From positions 1-36,212 of the forward strand of contig CACJUX010000021.1 in the NCBI GenBank assembly GCA_902596655.1: 36,212 nucleotides of DNA. The letters are read 5' to 3'. Numbering within the stretch: the stretch's first letter is position 1; each line of letters begins with the position of its first letter. Shown here piece after piece: positions 16,909 through 25,164 of the stretch. Position numbers and translations under genes: made by a program. The DNA comes from an uncultured SAR116 cluster alpha proteobacterium. Lineage in GTDB: Bacteria; Pseudomonadota; Alphaproteobacteria; Puniceispirillales; Puniceispirillaceae. The notes beneath the pieces are model-generated. The model was not told where the DNA came from. It did no database searches and was given only the letters and a program-made list of their open reading frames with translations.

Positions 16909-17913
16909 ATGATAAAGTTTCAACTTGAAAAACAGATTGTCAGGAATTTTTACAGAAGATTGGAAACAGCACCCGCGGATAAGATCGGCACAATTTTGCA
17001 GTCAACCGTCATGGATGATTACCTTTGGCGTGGGTTTCATCCCTTTAATGAAATTCGGGGTGGTGAGGCCGTCGCAGCCTCTTTCTGGTCACCGCTGAAA
17101 ACGGCACTTAAATCAATGCAACGCCGGATGGATATCTTTTTTGCCGGCAAGAATAGGCTTGAAGCGGATGACAGCGTCTGGGTTGTCTCGATGGGTCATC
17201 TGATGGGATTGTTTGACAAGGCTTGGCTAGGCATCCAACCAACCGGTAAAATAACGATGCTTCGCTATTGCGAATTTAATAGGGTAGCGGATAACAGAAT
17301 TATAGAAACAGCGATGTATTTCGACATACCTCATCTGATGATGCAGGCTGGAATACAGCCTTTCCCAACACAATTCGGCGCGCATATGGTCCAACCCGGA
17401 CCAATGACCCATGACGGGTTATTATTTGCCCCACAAGCGGCAAAAGAAGGCGATCGCACCATGGCCAGCATCAACGCAATGATTGCCGACCTTGGGCAAT
17501 GGGACAGTGGACTGCCCCTTGAGGACGAATTGCGTCGTACCTGGCATGAGGATATGTGTTGGTGGGGGCCAGCGGGCATTGGTGCGACCTTTTCGATCGA
17601 ACGCTATGTAAAACAACATGCCGGACCGTTCCGCGCCGCTTTTAGTGATCGGTCACAAACGCAGCATCAATGCCGCCTGGCAGAAGGCCATTATGGCGGA
17701 TACTTTGGATGGCCCAACTTCACCGTAACAATGTCTGATCACTTCATGGGCATGCCTGCAACCGGATTGTCTGGAGAGTTCAGGGTCATCGACATCTACC
17801 GGCGCGAGGCGGACAAACTTGCCGAAAACTGGATATTCATCGACATGTTGCATTTCTGGAAAATGCAGGGGTTGGATCTTCTCGGGCAAAATGAGAAGAT
17901 AACCCATACATGA
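16909..17913 (+). CDS. Two-domain SnoaL/NTF2-fold protein (paralog 4)
   Basis: A 334-residue protein, first gene of the divergent set. The ATG at 16909 (MIKFQLEKQ) is preferred over an upstream TTG at 16846 because AGAGG lies 10 bases upstream and the added residues look non-coding. Domain one (about 1-150) ends with ITMLRYCEFNRVADNRIIE; domain two (about 175-325) carries CWWGPAGIGA, GPFRAAFSDR, FMGMPATG and ENWIFIDMLHF. It is a full-length paralog of the protein at 9516-10568 and shares its second domain with the single-domain protein at 11911-12444. The amidohydrolase start overlaps its stop by ATGA. Function unknown; acid-base catalysis is likely. Confidence 0.85.
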   Translation: MIKFQLEKQIVRNFYRRLETAPADKIGTILQSTVMDDYLWRGFHPFNEIRGGEAVAASFWSPLKTALKSMQRRMDIFFAGKNRLEADDSVWVVSMGHLMGLFDKAWLGIQPTGKITMLRYCEFNRVADNRIIETAMYFDIPHLMMQAGIQPFPTQFGAHMVQPGPMTHDGLLFAPQAAKEGDRTMASINAMIADLGQWDSGLPLEDELRRTWHEDMCWWGPAGIGATFSIERYVKQHAGPFRAAFSDRSQTQHQCRLAEGHYGGYFGWPNFTVTMSDHFMGMPATGLSGEFRVIDIYRREADKLAENWIFIDMLHFWKMQGLDLLGQNEKITHT

Positions 17914-18776
17914 TTGACGCACATCATCATCTATGGGACCTCTCTGCGGTAAATTATCCATGGCTTGAGGCTACTGGAGTGACCCGCTTTTTCGGTGATC
18001 CTAAACCCATTCAGCGAGACTATCTGGTTGATGAGTTCAGTCGTGACGCGAGTGCAGAGGGTTTTACAGGTTCGGTGCATATTCAGGTGGGCGCTGCTGA
18101 TGGGCTTGCCGAAGCCAAATGGGTTCAGCACATCGCCGAACAAAACCCCAATTGGCCAATGGTCCAGGTGGTTTTCTGCGATCTTACATCACCTGATCTG
18201 TCTGCCCAGCTAGATGCGTTTGAGGCACTCTCCACCGTCCGTGGCGTCCGGCAGATCATTGGCCGTGCGCCAGGCGAGGACACAGCAACGGGTACAAATG
18301 ATCTTCTGCGGTCACCCGCTTTTCTTGCTGGATTGACTGAGGTTGGCCGACGAGGCCTCTCCTTTGACCTTCAACTCATCCCCGAACTAATGACAGCCGC
18401 TGCCAATATCCTCGAAAATGCAACAGATACAAGAGTAGCCCTTTGTCATGCCGGCAGCCCCCATGACCGCTCCAGCCGGGGTATAGACAGCTGGGCCCAG
18501 AATTTGCGACATCTATCCACACTGCCACAAGTTGTTTGCAAATTATCTGGCCTTGGCATGTTTGATCATTGCTGGACAAATCAAACAATTGCACCGCTCA
18601 TCGACACATGCCTTGATCAATTTGGCCCGGAGCGCTGCATGTTTGGGTCGAATTTCCCAGTCGATAGCCTTTATTCCGACTATGCGACCGTTGTGGCGGC
18701 ACACCGCGAAATTGTGCCTGAAAGTAGCCATGCCGCTGTTTTTGGAAGAACTGCAGCAGCATTCTACAGCCTCTAG
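17910..18776 (+). CDS. Amidohydrolase-family lactonase-like hydrolase
   Basis: A 288-residue TIM-barrel hydrolase of the amidohydrolase-2 group, which includes L-fuconolactonase and 2-pyrone-4,6-dicarboxylate lactonase. It opens with MIDAHHHLWD (metal ligands His5 and His7), has VALCHAG with His180, and GSNFPVDS around 247-253 where many relatives have an Asp at the equivalent metal position. Length and N-terminus fit a sugar-lactone hydrolase. Its start overlaps the SnoaL-like gene by ATGA, so the two are made together, suggesting successive steps such as lactone opening. Substrate unproven. Confidence 0.9.
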   Translation: MIDAHHHLWDLSAVNYPWLEATGVTRFFGDPKPIQRDYLVDEFSRDASAEGFTGSVHIQVGAADGLAEAKWVQHIAEQNPNWPMVQVVFCDLTSPDLSAQLDAFEALSTVRGVRQIIGRAPGEDTATGTNDLLRSPAFLAGLTEVGRRGLSFDLQLIPELMTAAANILENATDTRVALCHAGSPHDRSSRGIDSWAQNLRHLSTLPQVVCKLSGLGMFDHCWTNQTIAPLIDTCLDQFGPERCMFGSNFPVDSLYSDYATVVAAHREIVPESSHAAVFGRTAAAFYSL

Positions 18777-18794
18777 GCCATCGTGAAGGCACAG

Positions 18795-18819
18795 CTATTT
18801 TATGATTAATAGTAAATAG
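18795..18819. promoter_or_regulatory. Inverted repeat upstream of the second LacI gene
   Basis: CTATTT-N13-AAATAG, with perfect 6-base arms, ends 40 bases before the chosen ATG of the LacI gene. A TATGAT sequence that could be a -10 element lies inside it (18801-18806). The arrangement fits an autoregulatory operator over the promoter, but the AT-rich arms could arise by chance. Confidence 0.35.
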
Positions 18820-18859
18820 CGTTGAAGTGGGAAGCGCGTCTGCGATAGTATACACGGAC

Positions 18860-19921
18860 ATGAAAAGACGTGCACGTTTCATTGACATCGCCAAACAGGC
18901 AGGCGTTGGCACAGCCACCGTCGACCGCGTTTTAAATGAGCGTGGGGGAGTAAGTGAGAAAACAACAAAAATCGTCCTTGACGCGGCACGTGAACTGCAG
19001 ATCAATCGTCTTCTTCCACAAAGCAATCGACGTCGACTTTATGTCGAAGCAGTTTTCTGCCGTAACCCATCAACTCATTACAGACGGCTGAACGATGCGC
19101 TTCAGGCTGTAGGCGACATTGTTGATTTTCCAATTTCTGTTTATCGCACACATTTCGATGTCACCGAGACGGAAAAGCTGGTTGAGCATATCAATTCCAC
19201 CTGTGAGGTGCGCGACGGATTCATTCTGTTCACCTACAACACGCCATATCTTGCCCAGAACATAAGGCGTCTCACCAAAAAGGCGACAATCGTGACGATC
19301 AGCACAGACATTCCAGAGAGTCACCGGCATTGCTATGTTGGCATCGACAACCATGGTGCCGGACTGGCAGCAGCAAAAATCAGCGCTGCTATCTGTCGCA
19401 AAGGCGGTAAGGTTCTTGTCCTCGAACCGTCAGAAGAAGCCGAGGCGCAATCCAGCCGGTTTCTGGCATTCACTCAATATTTTAAAGCATTGGGAAAATC
19501 CGCTGACCTGATTTTTTTCAGAGACACCGACCATAGCCAAGACCCGTTGAAGGCATTTTTGAATAAATTGCTCGCTCATCATGACATCCGAGTCCTTTAT
19601 GGCCCCTTCAACAATGATTTGGTCGAGCGGATCATAAGTCTCGGTAGGATCAACGCTGCAATTGGAGACATTGCGAAAATCGTGCATGACCTCAGCGCCA
19701 ATTCTGCCCAGAATTTGCAGGATGGATTGATCGACATCATTGTCGATTCAAACCCCGCAAAGGAAGTGTTTCAGGCAACGTTATTCATTGCCAGAGAACA
19801 TGGCTTTGAAACTGCGTTCAAACAGCGGCCGGTCAATTTTCAGTTATACACATCTGAAAACCTGCCGATTGGCACGATGCCATATTTGGCCTCACCCGGA
19901 ACACTGTTACCGCCAAGATAG
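18860..19921 (+). CDS. LacI-family transcriptional regulator with an aberrant tail
   Basis: A 353-residue LacI-type regulator from the ATG at 18860 (MKRRARFIDIAKQAGV); a GTG at 18827 would add 11 unlikely residues. The helix-turn-helix is at about 7-27 (FIDIAKQAGVGTATVDRVLN) and the ligand domain begins near residue 50. The GTATVDRVLN form is typical of regulators with a sugar- or polyol-binding type-1 periplasmic-fold domain. The family normally ends shortly after a segment like YTSENLP, which is present. The last 15 or so codons (IGTMPYLASPGTLLPPR) are read out of frame through a glycerol kinase remnant, so the natural end seems to be lost and replaced. Probably still functional. Confidence 0.9.
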   Translation: MKRRARFIDIAKQAGVGTATVDRVLNERGGVSEKTTKIVLDAARELQINRLLPQSNRRRLYVEAVFCRNPSTHYRRLNDALQAVGDIVDFPISVYRTHFDVTETEKLVEHINSTCEVRDGFILFTYNTPYLAQNIRRLTKKATIVTISTDIPESHRHCYVGIDNHGAGLAAAKISAAICRKGGKVLVLEPSEEAEAQSSRFLAFTQYFKALGKSADLIFFRDTDHSQDPLKAFLNKLLAHHDIRVLYGPFNNDLVERIISLGRINAAIGDIAKIVHDLSANSAQNLQDGLIDIIVDSNPAKEVFQATLFIAREHGFETAFKQRPVNFQLYTSENLPIGTMPYLASPGTLLPPR

Positions 19922-20313
19922 CAGAAGCGGAGCTAAAAAGAGTTGCTTTTCAAACACCAGATCCGATTAAGGTCACGCAAGAGTATTGAAGAGGATCCAA
20001 ACAGGCGGTCCTGCGAATTGACGGTGGCATGGTCGCAAATGACTGGGCTATGCAACCCCTTGCAGACCAATTCGCGGCGTCCGCTGACCGGCCAATTGTT
20101 ACCGAAATAACAACCGCGGAGGCGGTCTATCTTGCTAGATTGGCTGCCATACCATGTTCAAAATCGGTAAAGTTTGCCTCGCGATGGACCTGACAAAGCC
20201 AGTTAAAACCCAAGCAACCAGGTAATCAAGCCAATGAGCTTTGCGCGGGATGGCAAGGTGCCTTGCCCAGTTGCTACATGAGCCCAACTTTTAACAGAAG
20301 TAGCGGGCAATAA
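19861..20313 (+). pseudogene. glpK: Decayed 3' end of a glycerol kinase gene
   Basis: In the frame beginning at 19861 the sequence reads PADWHDAIFGLTRNT, then AEAELKRVAFQT, a TGA at 19987, LRIDGGMVANDW, ADRPIVTEITTAEAVYLARLAA in pattern, a second TGA at 20191, ANELCAGWQGAL and finally TAA at 20311. These match, in order and without frame change, the last roughly 150 residues of glycerol kinase (AIFGLTR, AFQTRD, LRVDGGMVAN, RPEVTETTALGAAYLAGLA, LYAGW). There is no start and the N-terminal 350 or so residues are absent. Its 5' end overlaps the last 61 bases of the LacI gene in another frame. This accounts for the gene-less stretch 19922-20328. Confidence 0.88.
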
Positions 20314-20328
20314 CTACGAAGTGTTTAT

Positions 20329-21492
20329 CTAATAGACTTTACCGCGAGCGGATACTGGCCAGATCACCTCAACCTTTCCACCACGGACACCAACATACCA
20401 GTCGTGGAGATTACATGTTGGATCACAATGACCAGGAACGAGCTTCAATTTCTCATTGATAGTCAAAATACCATCGGGATCCGACACAACACCATGCTCA
20501 TCAGAGCAGCTGATATATTCGATGTCTGTCCGTCCAAACACCACCGGTAATCCAGAATCTAAGGACTGTGCTTTCAAACCAGCATCCACCACAGCTTGGT
20601 CAGCCTTTGCGTGGCTCATCACTGAAGTAAGGATGAACAAAGCATTCTCCCATTCACCTTGGTCAATTCGTTTACCGTCAGCACCTAAAACACGGCCGTA
20701 ATGAGCATCCATAAACGCGTATGATCCACACTGCAACTCATTGAAAATTCCAGAATTTCCCTCAAAATAATATGAACCTGTTCCCCCGCCACTGATTATT
20801 TCGCAGTCTATCCCCTCTTTTTCTAGGGCCCTTAAAGCAGATTTAACCTCTGTGACCACTAAATCAAACTTTGCTCCGCGTTCCTGATAGCTTTCTAAAT
20901 GCTGCATTGCTCCCTGATAAGCTTGGATACCAGAAAACTTGAGTCCCTCCGCCTTTTCAACCGCCGAGGCAATGGCAACTACTTCCGTGGTCGTTACCAC
21001 ACCGCAGCGCCCTGCCCCACAATCAATCTCAACAAGACATTCGATCCGAGTTCCATTAGCAGTCGCTGCCGATGAGAGATCTGGTAAATTCGCAATATCA
21101 TCTACACAACATATCACCCGCGCACCAAGTTTTGGAATCCGCGCCAAACGGTCAATTTTTGCAGGATCCCGAATCTGATTTGATACAAGAATGTCCCTAA
21201 TTCCTCCCCTTGCGAAAACCTCAGCCTCCGACACCTTTTGACAACAAACACCTACCGAATGGCCAAGCCGCTCCTGTAAAAGTGCCACATCCACAGATTT
21301 ATGCATTTTACCGTGAACACGATGGCGAACGCCCATCCCTTGCGCTAAGCTACCCATTTTGACGATGTTGCGTTCCAATGCATCCAAATCAAGTATCAAG
21401 CAAGGCGTTTGAATTTCTGACTCCTTCATACCAATAGAGGCAGGAACATCATAACCAACTTCCAACTCTTCTCCTCTTTCCACTCCAATCAT
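20329..21492 (-). CDS. bhcC: Beta-hydroxyaspartate aldolase (BhcC-like)
   Basis: A PLP-dependent fold-III enzyme of the D-threonine-aldolase/DSD1 family that resembles, from memory, BhcC over its whole length. BhcC joins glyoxylate and glycine to (2R,3S)-3-hydroxyaspartate in the beta-hydroxyaspartate cycle. The ATG at 21492 gives 387 residues and follows GGGAG by 8 bases; another ATG at 21507 is possible. Signatures are ESEIQTPCLILDLDALERN, RVHGKMHKS with probable PLP lysine Lys62, VEIDCGAGRCGV, SGGGTGSYYFE, and the metal site PGHCDPTCN (His355, Asp357). None of the usual partners (bhcA, bhcB, bhcD, bhcR) is in the window. A related D-threonine or 3-hydroxyaspartate lyase remains possible. 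Confidence 0.85.
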   Translation of the reverse strand: MIGVERGEELEVGYDVPASIGMKESEIQTPCLILDLDALERNIVKMGSLAQGMGVRHRVHGKMHKSVDVALLQERLGHSVGVCCQKVSEAEVFARGGIRDILVSNQIRDPAKIDRLARIPKLGARVICCVDDIANLPDLSSAATANGTRIECLVEIDCGAGRCGVVTTTEVVAIASAVEKAEGLKFSGIQAYQGAMQHLESYQERGAKFDLVVTEVKSALRALEKEGIDCEIISGGGTGSYYFEGNSGIFNELQCGSYAFMDAHYGRVLGADGKRIDQGEWENALFILTSVMSHAKADQAVVDAGLKAQSLDSGLPVVFGRTDIEYISCSDEHGVVSDPDGILTINEKLKLVPGHCDPTCNLHDWYVGVRGGKVEVIWPVSARGKVY

Positions 21493-21685
21493 TGCGATAT
21501 CTCCCATAAAACCCAGCTACCTTGGAATGTAACTAATTTAGCGTACTTAAAATACTGGGACTAATTGAAAAAAATAATTGAGGCATTGCTTGTAGAGTTA
21601 GGCACGGCTAATGTTATTAGGATATCCAAATGGAAAATTTCAAAGACAAGGAAACCGTGTATTGCCAACTATCACATCCCCAACG

Positions 21686-22609
21686 ATGGCTGCCTGCTGC
21701 AGCACCCGTGTAGCAAAAATCGCTATCTGCGCCCTGCTGTTCGTTATCTTCAGCACACTGGCCAGTTCGATCGTGTATGCGGATGAAAAGTTCAAAGCAG
21801 TTACTACTTTCACCGTGATTGCAGATATGGCACGCAATGTTGCTGGCGACGCTGCTGTCGTTGAGTCGATCACTAAGCCAGGATCTGAAATTCACCGCTA
21901 TTCACCAACCCCACGAGACATATTGCGCGCACAAGATGCTGATCTTGTTCTCTGGAACGGGATGAACCTCGAATTGTGGTTTGAGCAATTTTTCGATCAC
22001 CTGAATGACGTGCCACAGGTTACCCTGTCAAACGGTGTGCGAGAACTTGGCATTCGAGAGGGCAATTATGTAGGAAAGCCCAATCCCCATGCCTGGATGT
22101 CACCTGACAATGCGATGATCTATGTGGACAACATCGTCAGCGCTTTTTCCAAACATGACCCAGTACATGCCGATATCTATCTCAGTAATGGTGACGCCTA
22201 CAAGGCCCGCATAACTGCCGCCATCGCGCCAATTCGGACACTAGTTGAAACCATTCCAATCGAACGGAGATGGCTGGTGAGCTGCGAGGGTGCCTTTACC
22301 TATCTGGCGAACGACCTTGGACTCAAAGAACTTTATCTATGGCCAATAAATGCAGATCAACAAGGTACGCCACAGCAGGTTCGTAAAGTCATTGATAGCA
22401 TCCGCACCCACAATATCCCTGCTATTTTCTGTGAAAGCACGGTCAATAACGATCCAGCCAAACAGATAGCACGTGAAACCGAAGCCACCTATGGTGGCAT
22501 TTTGTATGTCGACAGTCTGAGCACTGCTGACGGCCCTGTTCCCACCTATATCGATCTGCTTCGCGTGACGACCTCAACCATAGTCAAGGGTTTGGTGGAG
22601 GCTTTATGA
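21686..22609 (+). CDS. sitA: Manganese/iron ABC transporter binding protein (SitA-like)
   Basis: Cluster A-I metal-binding periplasmic protein, 307 residues from the ATG at 21686. No clear ribosome-binding site is seen; an earlier ATG at 21611 would place 25 extra residues before the signal sequence. Signal peptide about 1-32 with cleavage after VYA. The four metal ligands are visible as His70 (EIHRYSPTP), His135 (PNPHAWMSP), Glu201 (CEGAFTYL) and Asp276 (VDSLS). The His-His-Glu-Asp set and the absence of a His-rich loop indicate Mn/Fe rather than zinc. First gene of a four-gene operon, divergent from bhcC. Confidence 0.92.
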   Translation: MAACCSTRVAKIAICALLFVIFSTLASSIVYADEKFKAVTTFTVIADMARNVAGDAAVVESITKPGSEIHRYSPTPRDILRAQDADLVLWNGMNLELWFEQFFDHLNDVPQVTLSNGVRELGIREGNYVGKPNPHAWMSPDNAMIYVDNIVSAFSKHDPVHADIYLSNGDAYKARITAAIAPIRTLVETIPIERRWLVSCEGAFTYLANDLGLKELYLWPINADQQGTPQQVRKVIDSIRTHNIPAIFCESTVNNDPAKQIARETEATYGGILYVDSLSTADGPVPTYIDLLRVTTSTIVKGLVEAL

Positions 22610-23484
22610 TGCACAATGAAACAGACATCGCTATCGAAGTTCTTGAGCTGACAGTTCGTTACAAAAATGGCTATACCGCATTACAAAACACAAGTTTTTC
22701 CATAAACAGGGGGACCATAAGTGGTCTGGTAGGGGTAAATGGTGCTGGCAAATCTACACTTTTTAAAGCTTTGATGGGGTTTGTCCCAATCGCCGCAGGT
22801 GACATCACCATCCTTGGTAACTCAGTAAGCCAGGCACTGAAATCACGCCTGATCGCCTATGTGCCACAATCAGAAGAAGTTGACTGGTCCTTTCCAGTAC
22901 TGGTGGAGGATGTGGTGATGATGGGCCGCTATGGCCACATGGGTCTGCTGCGCATCGCCAGTGCCGCAGACCATCTTGCCGTAGATGAGGCATTGAACCG
23001 TGTTGGCATGAGTATCTTCCGGCACCGACAGATTGGTGAGTTATCCGGCGGGCAGCGAAAGCGTGTCTTTATTGCCCGTGCACTCGCTCAACAGGGTCAG
23101 GTGATACTGTTAGATGAGCCTTTTTCCGGGGTCGATGTGCAAACCGAAGATGCTATCATCACCCTGTTGCGCGCGCTTCGTGATGAGGGGCGGGTAATCC
23201 TTGTTTCGACACATAATCTGGGGTCGGTGCCAGAATTCTGCGACCATGTTGTCATGGTGAATGGCACGGTGCTGAACCACGGACCAGTGGCGACAAACTT
23301 TACCCACGAACATCTCGAGTCGGCATTTGGAGGGGTGTTGCGGCATCTTGTGATTGGCGGCAAGGATCTCCACGACGACATTGACAGCCGGCAAGTGTCC
23401 ATCCTGACGGATGATGAGCGCCCCCTTGTGACCTACGACGGCAAGCACCAAACAGCACGCGGCAAGGAAGAGGCCGATGTTTGA
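22606..23484 (+). CDS. sitB: Manganese/iron ABC transporter ATPase (SitB-like)
   Basis: Cytoplasmic ATPase of the metal importer, 292 residues. Walker [10 protein letters not shown] is at 43-51, signature LSGGQRKRV from 146, Walker B VILLDEP at 166-172 and the switch His in [32 protein letters not shown] is the family Q-loop region, typical of metal-type ATPases. The start overlaps the sitA stop by ATGA, with GGAGG just upstream; the adjacent second ATG (22609) is equally usable. The C-terminal 45 or so residues beyond the core are variable in the family. Confidence 0.95.
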   Translation: MMHNETDIAIEVLELTVRYKNGYTALQNTSFSINRGTISGLVGVNGAGKSTLFKALMGFVPIAAGDITILGNSVSQALKSRLIAYVPQSEEVDWSFPVLVEDVVMMGRYGHMGLLRIASAADHLAVDEALNRVGMSIFRHRQIGELSGGQRKRVFIARALAQQGQVILLDEPFSGVDVQTEDAIITLLRALRDEGRVILVSTHNLGSVPEFCDHVVMVNGTVLNHGPVATNFTHEHLESAFGGVLRHLVIGGKDLHDDIDSRQVSILTDDERPLVTYDGKHQTARGKEEADV

Positions 23485-24337
23485 GACCTTGCTGTTGCCC
23501 TTCAGCTATGGCTACATGACAAATGCGATGTGGGTCAGCGCTCTCGTTGGGGGTGTCTGTGCCTTCCTTTCCGCCTACCTTATGCTCAAAGGTTGGTCAC
23601 TAATCGGCGATGCACTGTCCCATTCCATTGTACCGGGTGTCGCGCTGACCTACATGATCGGCCTGCCTTTCGTGATCGGTGCATTTTTTTCAGGTGGACT
23701 CGCTGCCGGTGCAATGCTGTTTCTTAAACAGCGGACGGCATTAAAGGAAGATGCTGTCATAGGGTTGATCTTCAGTTCTTTTTTCGGTTTGGGACTGTTT
23801 CTGGTATCGCTGTCACCAACATCAGTTGATGTGAACACCATCACGCTTGGCAACATTCTGGCAATTACCCCTGACGACACGCTGCAAGTGCTTCTGATCG
23901 CGGTCATTTCACTATCTGTTCTCATGCTGAAATGGCGTGACCTGATGGTTGTTTTCTTTGATGAAATTCATGCACGCTCCATTGGTCTGAACCCGGAGAG
24001 GCTGAACCTGGTCTTTTTCATCATCCTGTCTGCCTGCTGTGTTGCAGCGTTGCAGACGGTTGGCGCCTTTCTGGTGATAGCGCTAGTGATCACGCCGGGC
24101 GCAACAGCCTATCTACTGACAGATCATTTCCCGCGTCTACTGATCCTCAGTGTCATAATCGGAACGGTTTCCAGCTTTCTAGGCGCCTATGCCAGCTTTT
24201 TTCTGGACGGTGCGACTGGTGGCATAATCATATGCCTGCAGACCATTCTGTTCGTTCTTGCTTTCCTGCTTGCCCCAAAGCATGGCCTTTTAACGGCACG
24301 CAAGCTGACAACTGCACGCTCAGGCTTACAACAATGA
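23477..24337 (+). CDS. sitC: Manganese/iron ABC transporter permease (SitC-like)
   Basis: Inner-membrane subunit of the ABC-3 type, 286 residues, about eight membrane segments. The diagnostic [19 protein letters not shown] segment near residue 40 and the coupling region [18 protein letters not shown] near 155-175 are present. It overlaps the ATPase gene by 8 bases and the second permease by ATGA. It is closely related to the next gene, so the importer uses a heterodimer of permeases, as in Sit systems. Confidence 0.95.
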   Translation: MFETLLLPFSYGYMTNAMWVSALVGGVCAFLSAYLMLKGWSLIGDALSHSIVPGVALTYMIGLPFVIGAFFSGGLAAGAMLFLKQRTALKEDAVIGLIFSSFFGLGLFLVSLSPTSVDVNTITLGNILAITPDDTLQVLLIAVISLSVLMLKWRDLMVVFFDEIHARSIGLNPERLNLVFFIILSACCVAALQTVGAFLVIALVITPGATAYLLTDHFPRLLILSVIIGTVSSFLGAYASFFLDGATGGIIICLQTILFVLAFLLAPKHGLLTARKLTTARSGLQQ

Positions 24338-25161
24338 TCGATGTTCTGCTGCAACCCCTCGCATTCAGCTTCATGCAGAAAGCCTTCATCATTGGCCTGA
24401 TCATATCCGTTCCGACCGCCTTTCTTTCATGTTTTCTCATCGTCAAGGGCTGGTCGCTGATGGGAGATGCCTTAAGCCATGCCATTTTGCCGGGCGTTGT
24501 GCTTGCTTATCTGCTGAACCTTCCGTTGATGATCGGGGCGTTTGCGGCTGGCATGTGCTGTGCTCTGACGACGGGGTATGTGGCTGAAAACTGCAGGGTC
24601 AAGCGCGACACCGTCATGGGTGTGGTGTTTTCAGGAATGTTTGCGTTGGGATTGGTTCTATACTCAGGCATTGAGACTGATGTCCATCTCGACCATATCC
24701 TGTTTGGCAACATGCTTGGTATTGACGGCACTGACTTGCTCACAGCCTTAATGATCTCGATATGCGTGAGTCTGTTCTTGATGGCAAGATGGTCTGACCT
24801 CCTGCTGCAATCCTTTGATCCGGTGCAAGCCAGCGCCACGGGGTTGAATGTTGTGGCCTTGCACTTTGGATTGCTGGCCGCACTGTCCATGACCATTGTC
24901 GCCACGTTGAAGGCGGCCGGTCTCATATTAGCAATTTCACTACTTATCGCCCCCGGTGCGATAGCCTTTCTTATGACCAGTCAGTTCAAGCGAATGATCC
25001 TGATCGCCATCGCAGTAACAATGGCCGCCATGATTGGTGGCATTTATCTCAGTTTCTGGATCGACAGCGCACCAGCACCGACAGTAATCCTGTTGCTCAC
25101 GCTGGTTTTTCTTTTTGCCTTTTTTCGCAGAAGCCAAGGAAATCAAATCGCCACTGACTGA
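24334..25161 (+). CDS. sitD: Manganese/iron ABC transporter permease (SitD-like)
   Basis: Second ABC-3 permease, 275 residues from the ATG at 24334 ([11 protein letters not shown]). The ATGA overlap with sitC and the family N-terminus decide against an in-frame start at 24232. It has about eight membrane segments, the VKGWSLMGDALSHAILPGV block, and the coupling region SFDPVQASATGLNVVALH. It is the last gene of the operon and converges on the QuiC-like gene with only 3 bases between the two stops. Confidence 0.95.
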   Translation: MIDVLLQPLAFSFMQKAFIIGLIISVPTAFLSCFLIVKGWSLMGDALSHAILPGVVLAYLLNLPLMIGAFAAGMCCALTTGYVAENCRVKRDTVMGVVFSGMFALGLVLYSGIETDVHLDHILFGNMLGIDGTDLLTALMISICVSLFLMARWSDLLLQSFDPVQASATGLNVVALHFGLLAALSMTIVATLKAAGLILAISLLIAPGAIAFLMTSQFKRMILIAIAVTMAAMIGGIYLSFWIDSAPAPTVILLLTLVFLFAFFRRSQGNQIATD

Positions 25162-25164
25162 AGG

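Noticed and set aside
19861-20313. TGA read as a sense codon in the glpK-like frame
   Set aside because: TGA ends many intact genes here (for example xylB, sitC and the SDR genes), and the frame lacks its first 350 or so codons, so it is a pseudogene.
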